The position numbers and the translations under genes were made by a program. A DNA stretch of 15,509 bases from Candidatus Gastranaerophilales bacterium (lineage in GTDB: Bacteria; Cyanobacteriota; Vampirovibrionia; Gastranaerophilales; Gastranaerophilaceae), in contig CAAGQE010000211.1 of assembly GCA_900772035.1 (NCBI GenBank), forward strand, positions 1 through 15,509. The letters run 5' to 3'. How positions within the stretch are numbered: the first letter of the stretch is position 1; every line of letters begins with the position of its first letter. Positions 6,999 through 14,615 of the stretch are shown here, one piece after another. A model generated the notes under the pieces. It saw only the letters and a program-made list of their open reading frames with translations. It made no database searches and was not told where the DNA came from.

Positions 6999-8852
6999 TT
7001 ACGACTGTTTGATTGCCTTGAACGGACATGCATTTAAGCAGGAACCGCACTTAATACACTTGCTTTGGTCAATCTTGTGAGGATTTTTAACTGTTCCTTC
7101 GATTGCGCCAACAGGACAAGTTCTTGCACATTTTGTACAACCTTTACACAAATCTTCTTGAATTGTGATGGTTTTCATTGCTGCGCAAACGCCTGCGGGG
7201 CATTTCTTGTCTTTAATGTGAGCAATGTATTCGTCTCTGAAGTATTTCAAAGTTGAAAGTACAGGGTTAGGAGCAGTTTTGCCCAAGCCGCAAAGCGAGC
7301 CGTCTTTTACTGCTTTTGCCAATTCTTCCAATTTATCCAAATCTTCCATTGTACCTTGACCGTTTACAATCTTTCTCAAGATTTTCAACATGTTCTTAGT
7401 ACCTTCACGGCAAGGAACGCACTTACCGCAAGATTCGTTTTGAGTAAAGTTCATAAAGAAACGAGCAACTTCAACGATACAAGTATCTTCGTTCATTACT
7501 ACCAAACCGCCTGAACCAACCATGGCACCTGCTTTTGTCAAACTTTCGTAATCCATCGGCAAGTCTAAGTGTTCTTCTGTCAAACAACCGCCTGAAGGTC
7601 CGCCGATTTGAACAGCCTTGAACTTCTTACCGCCTCTGATACCGCCGCCGATATCAAATACGATTTCTCTAAGAGTTGTTCCCATCGGAACTTCGATAAG
7701 CCCCGTGTTGTTAACTTCACCGGTCAAAGCGAATGTCTTTGTACCCTTAGAAGTTTCCGTACCCATTGAAGAGAACCATTTAGCGCCCTTCAACATAATA
7801 ACGGGGATGTTTGCCAAAGTTTCTACGTTGTTAATCAATGTAGGTCTTCCGAACAAACCTTTGTTTGCAGGGAATGGCGGTTTCGGTCTCGGCATACCTC
7901 TTTCACCTTCAATAGAAGCGAGAAGTGCTGATTCTTCACCGCAAACAAATGCGCCTGCGCCCTCTTTAATATGAAGTGTGAATGAGAAATCAGTACCTAA
8001 AATATTTTTACCGAGATAATGCTTTTCTTCAGCATCCGCAATTGCTTTTCTCAAACGTTTAATAGCAAGCGGATATTCTGCACGAACGTAGATATATCCT
8101 TCGTCAGCGCCGATTGCAAATGCTGCAATTGCCATACCTTCCAACAACTTATGCGGGTCACCTTCCATTACGGAACGATCCATAAACGCACCGGGGTCAC
8201 CTTCGTCACCGTTACATACGACGTATGACTTGCCACCCTTATTTGCAGCCGTAAACTTCCACTTCAAACCTGTCGGGAAGCCTGCGCCCCCTCTTCCTCT
8301 CAAACCTGAGTCGAGAACTTCTTTGATTACCGCATCGGGGTCATTTTGCTTCAAAATGTTTGCCAATGCTTCGTAACCTCTTACCGCAATCGCTTCTTCA
8401 ATTGATTCGGCATTAATGTGACCGCAGTTTGCAAGAGCCGTACGGGTTTGCTTTGCATAGAAGTTAATATCTTCGCTCTTGAATACGTGTTGGTTTGTTT
8501 TAGGGTCAACGTACAAAAGTCTTTCTACGGGCTTACCTTCTTTAATATGTGAGTTGAAAATTTCTTCAACATCCGTTTCGTGAACTTTTACATAAGTTAC
8601 GTCCAAATCAGGAATTAAAACCAAAACACCTTGTTCGCAGAAGCCGTGGCAGCCTGTCGGAACAATGGTCATTTTGTCGTGAGCAGTAAGTGTTGAAACA
8701 TTAGCGCCCAATTCTTTGAATTTTTCAATAACCTTCAACGCACCGTTTGCGATACAACCTGTACCCGAGCAAACAAGAACTCTCAAACCTTGTTCTTTAA
8801 TGTGCTGTTGAGCCTTCTTTTGTTCTTCATTAATATCAATCGTTAATGTCAT
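6999..8852 (-). CDS. hydB: NAD(H)/FMN-binding hydrogenase subunit HydB (NuoF-like)
   Basis: A 617-residue flavoprotein that exchanges electrons with NAD(H). An N-terminal thioredoxin-like 2Fe-2S domain has C28, C33, C68 and C72. A NuoF core has the NADH/FMN loop GRGGAGFPTGLKWKF (186-200) and GDEGDPGAFMD (215-225), then an SLBB-type segment and a 4Fe-4S site (C475, C478, C481, C521). A conserved C551-P-A-G-V-C556 pair follows, then two C-terminal 4Fe-4S motifs (C569/572/575/579 and C599/602/605/609). This architecture is the HydB form, longer than respiratory NuoF. The start is set at 8852 because AAGGAGG lies six bases before that ATG. A longer in-frame start at 8894 would overlap hydC by 41 bases and has no such site. 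The ATG is one base past the hydC stop, indicating translational coupling. Confidence 0.96.
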   Translation of the reverse strand: MTLTIDINEEQKKAQQHIKEQGLRVLVCSGTGCIANGALKVIEKFKELGANVSTLTAHDKMTIVPTGCHGFCEQGVLVLIPDLDVTYVKVHETDVEEIFNSHIKEGKPVERLLYVDPKTNQHVFKSEDINFYAKQTRTALANCGHINAESIEEAIAVRGYEALANILKQNDPDAVIKEVLDSGLRGRGGAGFPTGLKWKFTAANKGGKSYVVCNGDEGDPGAFMDRSVMEGDPHKLLEGMAIAAFAIGADEGYIYVRAEYPLAIKRLRKAIADAEEKHYLGKNILGTDFSFTLHIKEGAGAFVCGEESALLASIEGERGMPRPKPPFPANKGLFGRPTLINNVETLANIPVIMLKGAKWFSSMGTETSKGTKTFALTGEVNNTGLIEVPMGTTLREIVFDIGGGIRGGKKFKAVQIGGPSGGCLTEEHLDLPMDYESLTKAGAMVGSGGLVVMNEDTCIVEVARFFMNFTQNESCGKCVPCREGTKNMLKILRKIVNGQGTMEDLDKLEELAKAVKDGSLCGLGKTAPNPVLSTLKYFRDEYIAHIKDKKCPAGVCAAMKTITIQEDLCKGCTKCARTCPVGAIEGTVKNPHKIDQSKCIKCGSCLNACPFKAIKQS

Positions 8853-8853
8853 C

Positions 8854-9366
<513 letters not shown>

Positions 9367-9415
9367 TCATACTGTAAAATATTTATTAAAACGAATAAAA
9401 TTTGCGAGTAAAATC

Positions 9416-9444
9416 CTAATACAATTATCCATAATAAATAACAA
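9416..9444 (-). promoter_or_regulatory. Candidate promoter of hydCBA
   Basis: On the minus strand TTGTTA (9444-9439), a 17-base spacer, then TATTAG (9421-9416). Each hexamer matches consensus at four of six positions. The leader would be about 55 bases. It lies immediately after the preceding unit's terminator. Confidence 0.4.
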
Positions 9445-9452
9445 AAAGCAAG

Positions 9453-9477
9453 AAAAAAGCGATATTTCCCAAATCGC
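9453..9477 (-). terminator. Probable terminator after the DUF1836 gene
   Basis: On the minus strand GCGAT (9477-9473) pairs with ATCGC (9463-9459) around a 9-base loop, followed by six U. The stem is short, so efficiency may be modest. A second terminator-like element lies just upstream at 9502-9479 (AAAACCC with GGGCTTTT, one bulged C). Confidence 0.55.
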
Positions 9478-9510
9478 CAAAAGCCCGTCAACACTGGGTT
9501 TTCAAAATAT

Positions 9511-9531
9511 TTAGTGACATCCAATCACTAA
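9511..9531. repeat. Perfect 7-bp inverted repeat upstream of hydCBA
   Basis: TTAGTGA (9511-9517), a 7-base centre, then TCACTAA (9525-9531). It could be an operator half-site pair or an RNA hairpin in the 3' tail of the DUF1836 transcript. The GTGA...TCAC core recalls CRP/FNR-family sites, but the centre is one base longer than the usual six. Confidence 0.5.
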
Positions 9532-9570
9532 TACCGTAAAATTGTTACATTTTTTCACTTTTTAAAACAG

Positions 9571-10128
9571 TTATGCCAACTTCTTTCCTGCGATATGAAG
9601 GTCGAAATAAATGCTTTGTTTTACATAAATTTTGTTGGCAAAAGACAAAACCGCCGAGCGAACTTTTTTGGAAAGAGGAGTAACTTTTGTCGGAACGACA
9701 TTTGCGATTTCGCCGAAGTCGCGACCGTCAAACGTTACTCTCAAAGCGTTTTCCAATTCTTCGCAAAAATAGTTATAAGCAATACTTATCTCATATTGTT
9801 TTAATTGAGCGGAAATAATTTCCGCAATGTCCGAAATCGAAAGCACCTGTTTCAAAATACCGATTACGAGCAAATGAGCGATATGACCTCTTGAGTATTT
9901 TTTCTGATTAGGAGGGGCTATAACGTGCTTAAACACGTAGTTGTTAATCATTGAGGAGGTAAGAGTTTTTTCTTCCCCTGGAACGACAAAAACCGCCAAA
10001 TACTCGTCAAGAAAGTCGACCATTTGATTCATAATCAGGTCAAACTTAGCAAGTTCCTCGTATCTTGGCAACTTGAAACTTGCTATTTGCTTGGCTATTT
10101 CTGAATTTTCAAACTGTTTTTCTTTCAT
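9571..10128 (-). CDS. DUF1836 family protein
   Basis: A 185-residue cytosolic protein matching DUF1836. The markers are FKLPRYEELAKFDLIMNQMV near the N-terminus, then LTSSMINNYVFKHVIAPPNQKKYSR (the SMINNYV-x(n)-P-x-KKYSR block is characteristic), then HIAHLLVIGILKQVLSISDI. The domain is largely helical and the SMINNYV/KKYSR part resembles a MerR-like helix-turn-helix, which suggests nucleic-acid binding; the family's function is not established. The ATG at 10128 is one base past the stop of the acyl-ACP/CoA synthetase gene, so translation is probably coupled. An in-frame TTG at 10143 would extend it by five residues but has no ribosome site. Pairing with a lipid-activating enzyme suggests, without proof, a role in its regulation. 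Confidence 0.8.
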   Translation of the reverse strand: MKEKQFENSEIAKQIASFKLPRYEELAKFDLIMNQMVDFLDEYLAVFVVPGEEKTLTSSMINNYVFKHVIAPPNQKKYSRGHIAHLLVIGILKQVLSISDIAEIISAQLKQYEISIAYNYFCEELENALRVTFDGRDFGEIANVVPTKVTPLSKKVRSAVLSFANKIYVKQSIYFDLHIAGKKLA

Positions 10129-10129
10129 C

Positions 10130-12091
10130 TTATTTCTTTTCAAACATATTAGAAATTATTGACTTATATCTTTCAAAAATAGTATTTCTCTTAATCTTAG
10201 CCGTTTGGCTCATCAAGCCGTTTGACATAGAGAATTTTTCCTTAATGACTTCAAACTGTTTAATTTGTTCAAAAGATTTAAGGTTTTGTTTATTTTTAAT
10301 GTGAGTTGCAATTTCTTTTTTAAGAAGTTCGCGCAAAGTTTCGTTCTTAATAGAAAGATTTGAACCTGATTTCAAGTCCTTCGCCAAAATTCCGCACTTG
10401 GTAAGTGCTTCTTCCGACGGAACAATCAAAGCACCGATTGATGCTTGGTCTTGACCGACGAGCATAATTTGGTCAATATAAGGACTTTCAAGACAAGCCT
10501 CTTCAATCGGTATAGGTTCTACGTTTTCACCGTTTGAAAGAACAATCGTTTCTTTCATTCTGCCGACCAAAACGAGGTTGTTATCTGCCGTAAGCCAGCC
10601 GATATCACCCGTGTTAAACCAACCGTCCTCGCTGAATACTGCCTTTGTTGCTTCTTCGTCTTTATAATAACCGTCTGCAACTTGGAAGCCGCGAGCGTGG
10701 ACAACACCTTTTTTGAAAATGCCCAAAGGTTGATTTGTTTCCATATCCAAAATCTTAATTTCCGTTGCCATTAAAGGTTTTCCGCAACAGCCGAGGAAAT
10801 TCGGGTCGCCGACATTTCTCAAGGTCAATACGGGAGAAGTTTCTGTCAAACCGTAACCTTCTCTGAGGTTTACACCGATTGCATCATAGAACAATTGGTC
10901 TTTCATAGAAAGTGCGCCGCCACCGGAAATTGATGCTCTGAAATTTACACCTGCCGCATCTTTAATCTTTTTATACAAAGTATTTGTGAAAAGAACGTGG
11001 AAAGGTTTCAAAAAGGCTCTTACAAACTTATGATACAAGTTTGACGTTCTGTGGTAACGTGATTTTTTATTTGTAATTCTTCTTTCGCTGTACATTTTAT
11101 GGATTTTGTAGGTAATACTCAATTTAACCGCAAAATCAAACACGCCGTACATCAACGGAGATTTTTGCTTCAATTTTTGAAAAATACCCAAACGTAACGC
11201 TTCCCAAATTCTCGGAACGGACATCATTGTATCGACATCGTATTTTACCAAGTCGTTTTTCAAGCCCGTTAAAGTCGTAAAGTGCAAATGACAGCCGCTC
11301 ATAAAGAAATAAAGTTGAACAAGGTGTTCGTAAGCGTGCCAAACAGGAAGAATTTGCAATGTGTTTTCGCCGACTTTTGACATAAAACCGACTTCAACCG
11401 ACGGAATTTGAGCGAGAATATTTTTGTGAGAAATCGCAACACCTTTCGGATTTCCTGTTGTCCCCGAAGTATAAAGCATTACGCAGTATTCGTTGATATT
11501 TTGTTCGGGAGCAACGAAATCTTTTTGTTTTCCGATTTCAATAACATCTTCAAAATAATAAACAGGTGCTTTAATGCCTGAAAGGTCGTCTTTTGCACCT
11601 TTAAACATAACGATTACAAAATTCAAATCGCGATTTTCCAAATACGGTTTTAATGACTTGAAAAGATTTCCGTCCCTAAGGATTACACCTTTTGCTTCGC
11701 TGTGGTCCATGATGTAGTTCAATTCTTCAACAGGAGCATTTGAACCTCTCAATGCGCAAACTGCGCCCGTTCTCATTGCGCCTTGTTCGCAAATACACCA
11801 ACGACCGTTATTTTCGGTAAAGATATCAACAAAATCGCCCTTTTTAATTCCGAAAGATTGCAACGCCGCCGCAAATGCCGACATTTGCTCTTCAACTTCG
11901 GCGAAAGTCAAATATACATTCGTATACGTATCCGTTACAGCGGGCAAATCATTATAGCCCGAAATTCTTTCTTTAAAATAATTGTTTACGGAAGTTTTAT
12001 CTTCCAAAAATTTAACAACTTTTCTTTTTCCCGACAAAAATTTTCTTTTTAACAAAAGCGTTCTTAAACGTTCTTTTCTAGCATTTACCAT
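10130..12091 (-). CDS. Long-chain acyl-CoA/acyl-ACP synthetase (AMP-forming)
   Basis: A 653-residue member of the ANL (AMP-dependent synthetase) superfamily. It activates a fatty acid with ATP to an acyl-adenylate, then transfers it to CoA or acyl carrier protein. Visible motifs are the P-loop YTSGTTGNPKG at 207-217, LPVWHAYEH at 248-256, the adenine motif GYGLTETSP at 412-420, NTGD at 493-496, the hinge GRMKETIVLSNGEN at 510-523, and the C-terminal lysine segment TAKIKR at 630-635 (K632 the likely adenylation lysine). Length and the WHAYEH segment resemble cyanobacterial acyl-ACP synthetases (AAS) and FadD15-type enzymes; sequence alone does not decide between CoA and ACP. A basic, possibly membrane-associating N-terminus and a 310-380 insert rich in Lys/Tyr are notable. 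First gene of a two-gene unit; AGGA lies 11 bases before ATG 12091. Confidence 0.9.
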   Translation of the reverse strand: MVNARKERLRTLLLKRKFLSGKRKVVKFLEDKTSVNNYFKERISGYNDLPAVTDTYTNVYLTFAEVEEQMSAFAAALQSFGIKKGDFVDIFTENNGRWCICEQGAMRTGAVCALRGSNAPVEELNYIMDHSEAKGVILRDGNLFKSLKPYLENRDLNFVIVMFKGAKDDLSGIKAPVYYFEDVIEIGKQKDFVAPEQNINEYCVMLYTSGTTGNPKGVAISHKNILAQIPSVEVGFMSKVGENTLQILPVWHAYEHLVQLYFFMSGCHLHFTTLTGLKNDLVKYDVDTMMSVPRIWEALRLGIFQKLKQKSPLMYGVFDFAVKLSITYKIHKMYSERRITNKKSRYHRTSNLYHKFVRAFLKPFHVLFTNTLYKKIKDAAGVNFRASISGGGALSMKDQLFYDAIGVNLREGYGLTETSPVLTLRNVGDPNFLGCCGKPLMATEIKILDMETNQPLGIFKKGVVHARGFQVADGYYKDEEATKAVFSEDGWFNTGDIGWLTADNNLVLVGRMKETIVLSNGENVEPIPIEEACLESPYIDQIMLVGQDQASIGALIVPSEEALTKCGILAKDLKSGSNLSIKNETLRELLKKEIATHIKNKQNLKSFEQIKQFEVIKEKFSMSNGLMSQTAKIKRNTIFERYKSIISNMFEKK

Positions 12092-12124
12092 ATATCACAA
12101 ATTCCTATATTAATTGATTGCTAA

Positions 12125-12153
12125 ATTATATCTTTAATTCAAAACGAAAACAA
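12125..12153 (-). promoter_or_regulatory. Sigma-70 promoter of the acyl-ACP/CoA synthetase unit
   Basis: On the minus strand TTGTTT (12153-12148), exactly 17 bases, then the perfect -10 TATAAT (12130-12125). The predicted start near 12118 gives a leader of about 27 bases that contains the ribosome site. Confidence 0.8.
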
Positions 12154-12183
12154 GTGCTTTTCAAAAATACATGAAATTTCGAC

Positions 12184-12208
12184 AAAAATGCCTGTTTTTC
12201 AGGCATTT
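12184..12208 (-). terminator. Rho-independent terminator after the pseudopilin gene
   Basis: On the minus strand a perfect 9-bp stem (AAATGCCTG with CAGGCATTT), 5-base loop AAAAA, followed by five U. It is about 20 bases past the stop at 12230 and closes the rny-ymdB-PHP-pilin unit. There is no matching T-run on the plus strand. Confidence 0.88.
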
Positions 12209-12229
12209 GTTGTGTTACAAACCTTTAAA

Positions 12230-12862
12230 TCAGAACGAGCCGCCGACCAAATAATAAGCGGAGCATTGCATTCCGCTTCCGACAGGTGAACAGTTTTCTT
12301 TCATTTCCTGTCTTGTGGAATTATACCCGACAGGCTCTAATTTATCCGCAAACAACAATACGGGGAAAACATCTCTGCCGACAAAGTTTCGTCTTTGTTT
12401 TCCGTTGATATCTATAAAAACAACACCCAGCGGGTCGTTTGGTTTTATGCGTTCCAAAGGTACAAAGGAAACGAGTTTACCGTCTTGTAAATAAGCAAAA
12501 ATTGTCGCTTTGTACTTGGATTTTTTGCCGACGATTTTTCCGTTCATAAAAGATTTTCTGTATTTTGAAAAATCCGCTTGTTCGGTTTTATTTTTATCTA
12601 TGTTCAAGTAAGACATAAACACGCAGAAAAACGCATCGCTGTTGCGGTCTTTGTTTACGGAATAATCTTTTACAAAATCCTTTTCGGAATTTTGCATAAC
12701 CTTGAAACTATACTGTAATTCGGGATAAAAGGTTTTCCACGCAGCAATTCTTTCAGCCTGATTTAAGTCAATTATTTTGAGCGGAAAAAGTGCCGCCGCA
12801 ATAACGATTATGGTAAAAATCAGCATAAGAACTTCAGTTAGTGAAAAACCTTGTCTTTTCAT
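12230..12862 (-). CDS. Type IV pilin-like (pseudopilin) protein
   Basis: A 210-residue prepilin-like protein. The short basic leader MKRQG ends at the prepilin peptidase site: G5 before F6, then FSLTEVL with glutamate at mature position 5. A hydrophobic helix runs to about residue 30. PilD-type peptidase would cut and N-methylate it (family knowledge). The globular part carries DPLGVVFIDINGKQ and FVGRDVFPVLLF, the DxNG...GxDxF arrangement common in minor pilins/pseudopilins, and a C-terminal pair C191/C200 that could form a disulfide loop. No pilus assembly ATPase, platform or peptidase gene is in the window. The ATG overlaps the PHP gene stop by one base (TAATG), so translation is coupled. 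Whether it is a pilus, secretion-system or competence subunit cannot be told. Confidence 0.85.
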   Translation of the reverse strand: MKRQGFSLTEVLMLIFTIIVIAAALFPLKIIDLNQAERIAAWKTFYPELQYSFKVMQNSEKDFVKDYSVNKDRNSDAFFCVFMSYLNIDKNKTEQADFSKYRKSFMNGKIVGKKSKYKATIFAYLQDGKLVSFVPLERIKPNDPLGVVFIDINGKQRRNFVGRDVFPVLLFADKLEPVGYNSTRQEMKENCSPVGSGMQCSAYYLVGGSF

Positions 12863-13725
12863 TATGCCATATCCAGTCTTTTCTTTTCCTCGACCAATTT
12901 GCCGTAAATCCAGTCGGGGATGAAACTTTTGCCGATTATTATATTTCCGTTCGTCGGATGGGGTGCGTGAAAATCCGAACCGCCCGTCATAATAAGCCCG
13001 TATTTTTCCGCAAGGGTTGAAAAATATTCCACCATAGCGGGAGAGTGTTTTCTATGGTAAGCCTCAATTCCGCGAAGCCCGTAGTTTACAAATTCGGGGA
13101 TTAATTCATCCGCAATCTCAACGTCGTAAGGGTGCGCGAAAACAGGAATACCGCCAGCATCATAGATTGTTTCTATCGCATCGTGCGGAGAAATAGTTTT
13201 TCTCTGTACATAAACGGGGGATTCGTTATTGATGTACTTGTTGTAAGCATCAATAACGCTCGACGTTCCGCCTGCTTGGCAAATCGCTTTTGCAAGGTGC
13301 GGACGACCGATGCTTCCTCCGTCCGCAACAGAGTTTTTAATGTCTTCGATATTAATCTTTATGCCTTCTTTTTTGGCAAGAAGTTTCAAGATTTCTTTTG
13401 TTTGTTTAAGTCTTGCATTTTGTTGATACTTAATAACTTTTTGAAGGTCAGGGTTTTCCAAATCCATATAATAGCCGAGAATATGAACTTCGTACCCTTT
13501 GTAAATCGTGTTAATTTCAATACCCGGAATTAACGTCAACGGCTTTTGTGTATCGGCAGGCTGAATTTTATCCAGATAGGCTTTCGCTATCGGATACGAT
13601 AACACATTGTCGTGGTCTGTGATTGCTATCGCATCAAGACCGGCGTCAATCGCAGCATCAACAACTTTTTCGGGTGAAAAAACTCCGTCCGAATAAGTCG
13701 TGTGAATGTGTAAGTCGATTTTCAC
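12862..13725 (-). CDS. PHP-domain phosphoesterase/5'-3' exoribonuclease (RNase AM, YciV/TrpH family)
   Basis: A 287-residue polymerase-and-histidinol-phosphatase domain protein with a full metal-ligand set: H6 and H8 (DLHIHTTYSDG), D13, D37-H38 (ITDHDN), E70 (PGIEIN), H81 (VHILGY), H143 (GRPHLAKA), H198 (FAHPY), D251 and H253 (GGSDFHAP). This pattern and length fit the YciV/RNase AM family, which trims 5' ends of short RNAs and nucleotide 3',5'-bisphosphates in Escherichia coli; activity here is inferred from that. The start is GTG at 13725, chosen because GAGAGGA lies seven bases upstream and the PHP motif begins at residue 4. It follows ymdB after 27 bases and overlaps the pilin gene by one base. 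Being in a run with RNase Y supports an RNA-turnover role. Confidence 0.9.
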   Translation of the reverse strand: MKIDLHIHTTYSDGVFSPEKVVDAAIDAGLDAIAITDHDNVLSYPIAKAYLDKIQPADTQKPLTLIPGIEINTIYKGYEVHILGYYMDLENPDLQKVIKYQQNARLKQTKEILKLLAKKEGIKINIEDIKNSVADGGSIGRPHLAKAICQAGGTSSVIDAYNKYINNESPVYVQRKTISPHDAIETIYDAGGIPVFAHPYDVEIADELIPEFVNYGLRGIEAYHRKHSPAMVEYFSTLAEKYGLIMTGGSDFHAPHPTNGNIIIGKSFIPDWIYGKLVEEKKRLDMA

Positions 13726-13732
13726 TTTCTTA

Positions 13733-13739
13733 TCCTCTC
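13733..13739 (-). promoter_or_regulatory. Shine-Dalgarno supporting the GTG start of the PHP gene
   Basis: Minus strand GAGAGGA, seven bases before GTG 13725. It sits in the 27-base gap after ymdB, and no ATG is available nearby in frame. Confidence 0.75.
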
Positions 13740-13752
13740 ATGTTCCATTTCC

Positions 13753-14553
13753 TCATAATTCTTTTTTAATATTAATTCTTTCGATAGCTTCGGCAATTCC
13801 CGTTTCAGCATCAACGGTAATCAAAACTCCGTTGATACAAACTTTGCCCGAAGACGCAACTTCAAATCTGCTCGGCATCATAGTCAGCATGTGCCTGATT
13901 GAAGATTCATAATCCATTCCGATAATACTTTCGGCATCGCCACAAAAACCCGCGTCGGAAATGTATGCGGTTCTGCTGTTTATAAGCATCTCATCCGCCG
14001 TTTGAACGTGGGTGTGAGTTCCGACAAAAGCGCTTATTCCCATTTCGGAAAAATATCTTGCAAAGCACAATTTTTCTGCGGTTGCTTCCGCGTGGAAATC
14101 AACAAAAATAACATTTGTTTCTTTTTTAATTTCCGCAATTGCTTTTTCCACACCGTATCTCGGGGAATCCATTACGGGCATAAAGTTTCTGCCCAATGCG
14201 TTTATAACGCCTATTTTGCCTTTTGCCGTTTCAAAAATTCTATATCCGACCCCGGGGGCTTCAGGATAATTAATCGGTCTGACAAGTTTATCGGCTTTAT
14301 CTATATAGTCAAAAACATCTTTTTTATCCCAAATGTGGTTGCCTGATGTCATACAATCAATTCCGTATTCGGAAAGTTCGTTGTAATTTTTTTCGGTTAA
14401 ACCGAAACCGTGAGAGGCATTTTCCACATTGGCAATTACAAAATCAATATCATTTTGTTTTTCATCGGCAAGAAAATCTCGAACGGCATACCTACCGGGT
14501 TTACCCGCCATATCACCGAAAAATAATATCTTGATTTTTTGATTTTCTGCCAT
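13753..14553 (-). CDS. ymdB: YmdB-type metallophosphoesterase (TIGR00282 family)
   Basis: A 266-residue calcineurin-like phosphoesterase of the YmdB/TIGR00282 family; the Bacillus subtilis enzyme (264 residues) hydrolyses 2',3'-cyclic AMP and influences motility/biofilm choice. Metal-site motifs are all present: GDMAGKPGR (D13), NVENASHGFG (E44, N45), TSGNHIWD (N72, H73), DFHAEATAEK (H154) and GTHTHVQTAD (H180, H182). The start is set at ATG 14553, giving MAENQKIKILFFGD. A longer frame from 14577 adds eight residues but begins next to the terminator hairpin with no ribosome site. It follows RNase Y, the same neighbour as in Bacillus. It ends in TGA 27 bases before the PHP gene. Expression probably depends on read-through of the weak terminator from rny, since no good promoter is visible in the gap. 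Confidence 0.93.
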   Translation of the reverse strand: MAENQKIKILFFGDMAGKPGRYAVRDFLADEKQNDIDFVIANVENASHGFGLTEKNYNELSEYGIDCMTSGNHIWDKKDVFDYIDKADKLVRPINYPEAPGVGYRIFETAKGKIGVINALGRNFMPVMDSPRYGVEKAIAEIKKETNVIFVDFHAEATAEKLCFARYFSEMGISAFVGTHTHVQTADEMLINSRTAYISDAGFCGDAESIIGMDYESSIRHMLTMMPSRFEVASSGKVCINGVLITVDAETGIAEAIERINIKKEL

Positions 14554-14578
14554 AATTCTTATAATCCAAGGATACATA

Positions 14579-14607
14579 AAATGAGAAAGCGGAAATCCGC
14601 TTTCTCA
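14579..14607 (-). terminator. Strong hairpin with weak U-tract between rny and ymdB
   Basis: A perfect 11-bp stem (TGAGAAAGCGG with CCGCTTTCTCA) with a 4-base loop, positioned just past the RNase Y stop. On the minus strand it is followed by only four U (TTTTATG). It may terminate partially, act as an attenuator, or mark an mRNA processing/stability point. Confidence 0.65.
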
Positions 14608-14615
14608 CCAAATAA

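Noticed and set aside
9511..9531. Calling the dyad a Rex or CRP site
   Set aside because: The Rex consensus TTGTGAA-N6-TTCACAA is not matched, and the GTGA/TCAC spacing is seven instead of six; left as an unassigned inverted repeat.
14554..14577. N-terminal extension of ymdB to 14577
   Set aside because: The upstream ATG sits at the foot of the rny terminator hairpin with no ribosome site; family members begin close to the IKILFFGD strand.
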